This document shows positions 60,417 through 64,000 of a stretch of DNA of 64,000 nt, piece after piece. The DNA is from Halorussus rarus. Its GTDB lineage: Archaea; Halobacteriota; Halobacteria; Halobacteriales; Haladaptataceae. The stretch lies in the NCBI RefSeq assembly GCF_003369835.1, contig NZ_QPMJ01000002.1, positions 186,001 through 250,000 of the forward strand. Direction: 5' to 3'. Each line of letters begins with the position of its first letter. The stretch's first letter is position 1. Made by a program: the position numbers and the translations under genes. The notes under the pieces are model-generated. The model was not told the DNA's origin, searched no databases, and saw only the letters and a program-made list of their open reading frames with translations.

Positions 60417-61610
60417 ATGAGCTACAAGATCGGTCTCGTGGGCAAGCCCTCGGTGGGCAAGTCCACGTTCTTCAACGCCGCGACGATGAACGACGTCCCG
60501 GAGGGCGCCTACCCGTTCACGACCATCGACCCCGCCGTCGGCGAGGCGTACGTCCGGGTCGACTGCGCCGCCCCGGAGTTCGACGAGGAGTGCACGCCCA
60601 ACGTCGGCTTCTGCGAGGACGGCACCCGGTTCGTCCCGACCAAGCTCGTCGACGTGGCGGGACTGATCCCCGGCGCCCACGAGGGCGCGGGCCTGGGCAA
60701 CCAGTTCCTCACCGACCTCAACGAGGCCGACGTGCTGGTCCACGTCGTCGACTTCTCGGGCACCACCGACGTCGAGGGCGAACCCACCGAAGGCCACGAC
60801 CCCCGCGAGGACATCGACTTCCTCGAGGACGAGCTCGACATGTGGTACCTCGAAGTGCTGGAGAAGGGCATCCGGCGCTACGAGAGCGGCTACGACGGCA
60901 ACGACGACGACATCGAGGTCGAACTGGCCGAGCAGATGAGCGCGTTCCGGACCAACAAGGACGAGATCAAGCGCGAGATCCTGTCGCTCGGCCTCGACCT
61001 CGACCCCGCGACCTGGGACGACGCGGACCGCGAGGAACTGGCCCGCGAGATCCGCAAGACGACCAAGCCGATGGTCGTCGCCGCGAACAAGATGGACACC
61101 CCCGAGGCGCAGGCGAACTTCGAGGAGATCGCGAGCGACCCCGCGTACGACCACCTGACGGTCGTCCCCGTCTCGGCCCACGCCGAGAAGGCGCTGAAGA
61201 AGGCCGACGAGCAGGGCGCGGTCGACTACCGACCCGGCGACGCCGACTTCGAGATCGTGAGTGACGTCTCGGGCGAGCAGCGCGAGGGCCTCGACGCCAT
61301 CGAGTCGTTCGTCGCGGAGTTCGAGGGCACCGGCGTCCAGCGCGCGCTCGAGACCGCGCTGTTCGACGAACTCGGCGTCGTCCCCGTCTTCCCGGGCGGC
61401 GCGAACGGCCTCGGCAACGAGAACGGCGAGGTGCTGCCCGACTGCTTCCTGCTGCCCGAGGGCGCGACCGCCGAGGAGTTCGCCCACCACATCCACTCGG
61501 ACCTCGGCGAGGGCTTCCTCCACGGCATCGACTGCCGGAGCGACCGGCAGGTGGGCGCCGACCACCGGCTCGACGACCGCGACGTCATCGACATCGTCTC
61601 GACGAACTGA
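60417..61610 (+). CDS. YchF/OBG-type redox-regulated translation-associated GTPase (archaeal form)
   Basis: A 397-residue GTPase. The P-loop is VGKPSVGKSTFFN (8-20), G3 is DVAGLIPGAHEGAGLG and G4 is VAANKMDTPEA (about 220-230). The usual archaeal YchF-like organisation follows, with a helical insert (about 120-190) and a C-terminal TGS domain (LPDCFLLPEGATAEEFAHHI). It probably binds the ribosome or its factors. It is preceded by a clear TATA box. Confidence 0.93.
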   Translation: MSYKIGLVGKPSVGKSTFFNAATMNDVPEGAYPFTTIDPAVGEAYVRVDCAAPEFDEECTPNVGFCEDGTRFVPTKLVDVAGLIPGAHEGAGLGNQFLTDLNEADVLVHVVDFSGTTDVEGEPTEGHDPREDIDFLEDELDMWYLEVLEKGIRRYESGYDGNDDDIEVELAEQMSAFRTNKDEIKREILSLGLDLDPATWDDADREELAREIRKTTKPMVVAANKMDTPEAQANFEEIASDPAYDHLTVVPVSAHAEKALKKADEQGAVDYRPGDADFEIVSDVSGEQREGLDAIESFVAEFEGTGVQRALETALFDELGVVPVFPGGANGLGNENGEVLPDCFLLPEGATAEEFAHHIHSDLGEGFLHGIDCRSDRQVGADHRLDDRDVIDIVSTN

Positions 61611-61667
61611 CCGGGACTGCGCCGCGACCCGGAACGTTTCGGCGGATTGACTCGCTCCGACCGATTA

Positions 61668-62507
61668 ATGATGTCGGACGACGAGCCAGCCCGCATGGGG
61701 CAGCAGCACCGGTTCAACGGCGACGCCGGCGTCCTCCACCGCCGGGCGGTCAGGACCCCGCTCCCCGACGAGGAGGCCGAGCGGGTGTTCCACGAGAACA
61801 TGATGACCGTGGCCGACGCCCGCGAGCGCAAGGCCGACCTGCTGGCCGACCCCGACGTCTCGGTGCTGGACGCCTTCGAGACCGAGTACGAGCGGGTCGC
61901 CGAGAGCTTCGAGCGCCGGCTCCGCCGGACCGCGGGCGACGACTACGAGGGCGCGGCGATGGCGTACAATCGCGGCGAGCGCGACGACCGGGTCGGCGAA
62001 CTCGCCGCGTACTACTACGAGGGCCTGTGGCGGATGCAGCAGCGGACCACCGTCACCGACATGCTGTTCTTCCCGGTCATCTGCCGGTACCCCGACAGCT
62101 TCACGACGAACGTCCGGTTCGCCAGCGGGTACGTCACCGACGAGTCGGTGGTGTACGAGTCGCCCGCGCACCTCTCGGAGGAACTGGACGCCGACCACGC
62201 CGAGACTTACTACGCCGAGAGCCGGTACACCCAGAAGCGGGCGGCCGAGTACATCAGGGAGACCGCCCATATCATCCGCGAGGAGTTCCCCCATCCGGAC
62301 GAGTCCTCGTCCGCGGAGCGCGAGTACGGCGGCATCGTCTCGGCGGGCGGGCGGCAGGGGTCGGTCTTCTCGGCGATGCTGAAGCGCGTCGACCCGGACC
62401 CCGACCGGTTCGACGACCCGGTCGAGGCGCCGACCCTGGTCCGGGAGGGCGAAGCGGCCCGACGCACCGAGCGGGAGCTGCTCCCGGACGGCGAAGTGCT
62501 CGTCTGA
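61668..62507 (+). CDS. Conserved-looking protein, unrecognised family
   Basis: A 279-residue protein from ATG 61668 (a Met follows at 61671; a TTG at 61647 would add seven). It is helix-rich and polar: EAERVFHENMMTVADARERKADLL, FETEYERVAESFERRLRRT, then a beta-rich TVTDMLFFPVICRYPDSF and helical KRAAEYIRETAHIIREEF. No membrane segment, no known catalytic motif. It follows the GTPase gene by 57 bases on the same strand, so a linked role is possible. Confidence 0.7.
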   Translation: MMSDDEPARMGQQHRFNGDAGVLHRRAVRTPLPDEEAERVFHENMMTVADARERKADLLADPDVSVLDAFETEYERVAESFERRLRRTAGDDYEGAAMAYNRGERDDRVGELAAYYYEGLWRMQQRTTVTDMLFFPVICRYPDSFTTNVRFASGYVTDESVVYESPAHLSEELDADHAETYYAESRYTQKRAAEYIRETAHIIREEFPHPDESSSAEREYGGIVSAGGRQGSVFSAMLKRVDPDPDRFDDPVEAPTLVREGEAARRTERELLPDGEVLV

Positions 62508-62621
62508 CCCGACAGGTCCGGACTCGGTCGGGAGAGCCCTGCCGGCGCCCCGGTCGCGCCGTCCGGCCGGCGCGTTAAATTCGTCCGACACGTTTTTCGT
62601 GCGACCCCGAGAAGCGACCGT

Positions 62622-62822
62622 ATGGCCGGAGACGCGCGCTGTCCCGACTGCGACGTGTCGCTCGAGGAGGCCGACCTCTTCACCGGGACGGGCGAGTTCC
62701 GGGTTCGAACCGACGCCGAGGGCGACGACGTGTTGGCCGCGGTCGGCGTCGCGACGACGCTCGACGTGACCCCGCGGCGCTGTCCGGAGTGCGGCCTCGT
62801 CCGCCTGTACGCCGAGGAGTAG
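62622..62822 (+). CDS. Small zinc-ribbon protein
   Basis: A 66-residue protein with two CxxC pairs, CPDC (7-10) and CPEC (about 54-57), that form a single zinc ribbon around a beta core (EFRVRTDAEGDDVLAAVGVA). Such small ribbons serve as protein- or nucleic acid-binding adaptors in haloarchaea. A TATA-like GCGTTAAATTCG lies about 40 bases upstream. Confidence 0.75.
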   Translation: MAGDARCPDCDVSLEEADLFTGTGEFRVRTDAEGDDVLAAVGVATTLDVTPRRCPECGLVRLYAEE

Positions 62823-62962
62823 CCGTCGGCGCGACGGTCGCGAACCGGACGAAGCGGCGGTGCGAGGTCGGCGCAGGCGACGCGGCACGGAGTCGGCGTT
62901 CTGATACTACGCTTGCGCGGGTCGAATCCGGGGTGCGCCACGCCGGGACCGCCGGGAGGAGG

Positions 62963-63349
62963 TCACCGGGGGTCGGCGTTCTCGCTCGGGTCCGAGGGGT
63001 CGAGCAGGCCGCGTCGGGCGGCCACGTCGAGGGGGACGCTGCTCGCCCGGGGCGAGAGCGTCACCGTGTTGGTCACGGCGTCGAGTTCTATCAGTTCCGC
63101 GTCGAGCAGTTTCGGGAGGTGGACGTGGTGAAGACCGACGAGTGACGCCGCGTCGTCGGTCGCGGGCGGCCCGGTCGCGCCGGAGGAGTCCGCCTCCACG
63201 ACGCCGATCTCGGCGGCCAGGTCGGTGACCGGGACCGGGTGCGGGTGGCCCAGCAGGTGGCGGAGGACGATTCTGCGGTGGGGGTGGGAGAGCGTGCTGT
63301 ACAGGACGTCGAGGTAGTCGTCGGTCGCGGTGTCGTTGGGACTCATCAT
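62963..63349 (-). CDS. Small haloarchaeal winged-helix regulator
   Basis: A 128-residue protein of the same plan as the one at 38410: STLSHPHRRIVLRHLLGH, DLAAEIGV, then SLVGLHHVHLPKLLDAELIEL and the wing DAVTNTVTLSP. The HHVHLPKLLDA signature marks the family. It is probably a local repressor or activator; the neighbour upstream on the same strand is a Bat-type regulator. Confidence 0.8.
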   Translation of the reverse strand: MMSPNDTATDDYLDVLYSTLSHPHRRIVLRHLLGHPHPVPVTDLAAEIGVVEADSSGATGPPATDDAASLVGLHHVHLPKLLDAELIELDAVTNTVTLSPRASSVPLDVAARRGLLDPSDPSENADPR

Positions 63350-63437
63350 CGCGGACAGTACCGAAGAGCGGCCGGACTGGGAAGGCAGTGTCTTTGAGTG
63401 ATAATGGTCTTCAAATACGCCCCCTTATGCGTTCGGG

Positions 63438-64000
63438 TCACTGCTCCTCGGCCGACGGGTGGAAGAGGACGTGCCGGAGGACCGCGTCGGTCGCGCGCCG
63501 GATTCGCTCGGAGACCGCCTGCTCGGAGACGTCGAACTTCGCTGCGAGTTCCGCGAGGCTGACCTGGCGGGGAACATCGAAGTAGCCGCGGCCGACGGCC
63601 TCGACCAGCGTCTCGTGCTGGACCTCGGTCAGGCCGTGAAGGTCCCTCGCCGCCGACCGGTCGTCGAGCGCGTAGACCCGGTTCAGTCGGTACGTGATGC
63701 CGTGGTCCGCGCAGTAGTTGTGGAACGCGGCGAGCCCGGAGTGGTCCTCGAAGCGGATCCGGAACGTCCACTCGTCGTCGCCGTACGCCTCCAGGATGGT
63801 CGCCTTCGTCTCGGTGATGCCGTGGATGAGCTGCTCGGCGGGCTCCTCCCACTCGATCTTGTAGAGCGCGCTGTCCGGAAGCCGGTCGAGGACGGCGAAC
63901 GACCTGACGTGGGGGTTCGTCTCCATGGTCGACTCGAACGTCGAGAGGTCGTCGCCGTGGCCCCAGACGTACGGCATGACCCGCTTCTCGGCCGGGACGA
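63438..64000 (-). CDS. Bat-type HTH-10 regulator, N-terminus cut by the window edge
   Basis: The frame is open to the right edge; 187 residues are visible and the beginning is missing. The C-terminal HTH-10 domain is complete: LTEVQHETLVEAVGRGYFDV, VSLAELAAKFDVSEQAVSER and IRRATDAVLRHVLF. The upstream part (RVMPYVWGHGDDLSTFEST) is the beta-rich sensor module of this class. An internal Met at MPYVWGHG (63977) is not likely to be the true start because the family module begins before it. Confidence 0.88.
   Translation of the reverse strand, partial: VPAEKRVMPYVWGHGDDLSTFESTMETNPHVRSFAVLDRLPDSALYKIEWEEPAEQLIHGITETKATILEAYGDDEWTFRIRFEDHSGLAAFHNYCADHGITYRLNRVYALDDRSAARDLHGLTEVQHETLVEAVGRGYFDVPRQVSLAELAAKFDVSEQAVSERIRRATDAVLRHVLFHPSAEEQ

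Noticed and set aside
62870-62960. T-arm-like GGGTCGAATCC that could suggest a tRNA
   Set aside because: The T-loop lacks a base, the flanking stems do not pair, and no acceptor, D or anticodon arm can be drawn.

Overview
The window is high-GC DNA with GC-ending codons and acidic proteins (many Asp/Glu). It carries the fused 3-hydroxyacyl-CoA dehydrogenase/enoyl-CoA hydratase, an archaeal S17e protein, CofD for coenzyme F420, Bat-type HTH regulators, Tat signal peptides and TATA boxes placed 25-30 bases before start codons (leaderless mRNAs). All of this points to the chromosome of a haloarchaeon (class Halobacteria). There is one tRNA gene, no rRNA, no CRISPR array and no complete insertion sequence.

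Layout. 0-10 kb: a serine hydrolase cut by the left edge, a geranylgeranyl-reductase-type flavoprotein, GtrA, a Tat-exported subtilase, and divergent beta-oxidation genes (acyl-CoA dehydrogenase; HBDH-ECH fusion). 9.5-10.4 kb: an AT-richer NUMOD/HNH endonuclease gene next to tRNA-Glu(TTC). 10.5-22.3 kb: a multi-PAS histidine kinase, a tightly overlapping six-gene operon (BatA-like VWA protein, second VWA protein, glycosylatable coiled-coil protein, membrane protein, MoxR ATPase, DUF58 protein) and a surface glycoprotein-like gene. 22.4-32.1 kb: a frameshifted yjbQ, a D-2-hydroxyacid dehydrogenase, asd, rps17e, a secreted lyase-like protein, and a coupled F420-linked operon cofD / Dus-like / CitG-like / DUF447.

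32.5-49.8 kb: an HD-domain phosphohydrolase, an HpaI-type aldolase, an amidohydrolase, UspA, BirA and a split acyl-CoA carboxylase locus (biotin carboxylase/BCCP; small PccX-like subunit; carboxyltransferase) interrupted by a methyltransferase, a Bat-type regulator and a divergent cytochrome P450, followed by two NSS transporters. 50-64 kb: SDR and MDR oxidoreductases, a seven-repeat FG-GAP surface protein on a long Thr-rich stalk, a cluster that looks like glycerol-phosphate polymer biosynthesis (cytidylyltransferase-HAD fusion, TIM-barrel isomerase, glycerophosphodiesterase, TagB/TagF-like glycerophosphotransferase), a YchF-like GTPase and HTH regulators, the last cut by the right edge.

The best candidates for little-described biology are the teichoic-acid-like cluster at 55.1-60.1 kb, the MoxR/VWA operon with its heptad-phased sequons in the coiled coil, and palindromic inserts that lie in frame inside birA and an amidohydrolase gene.
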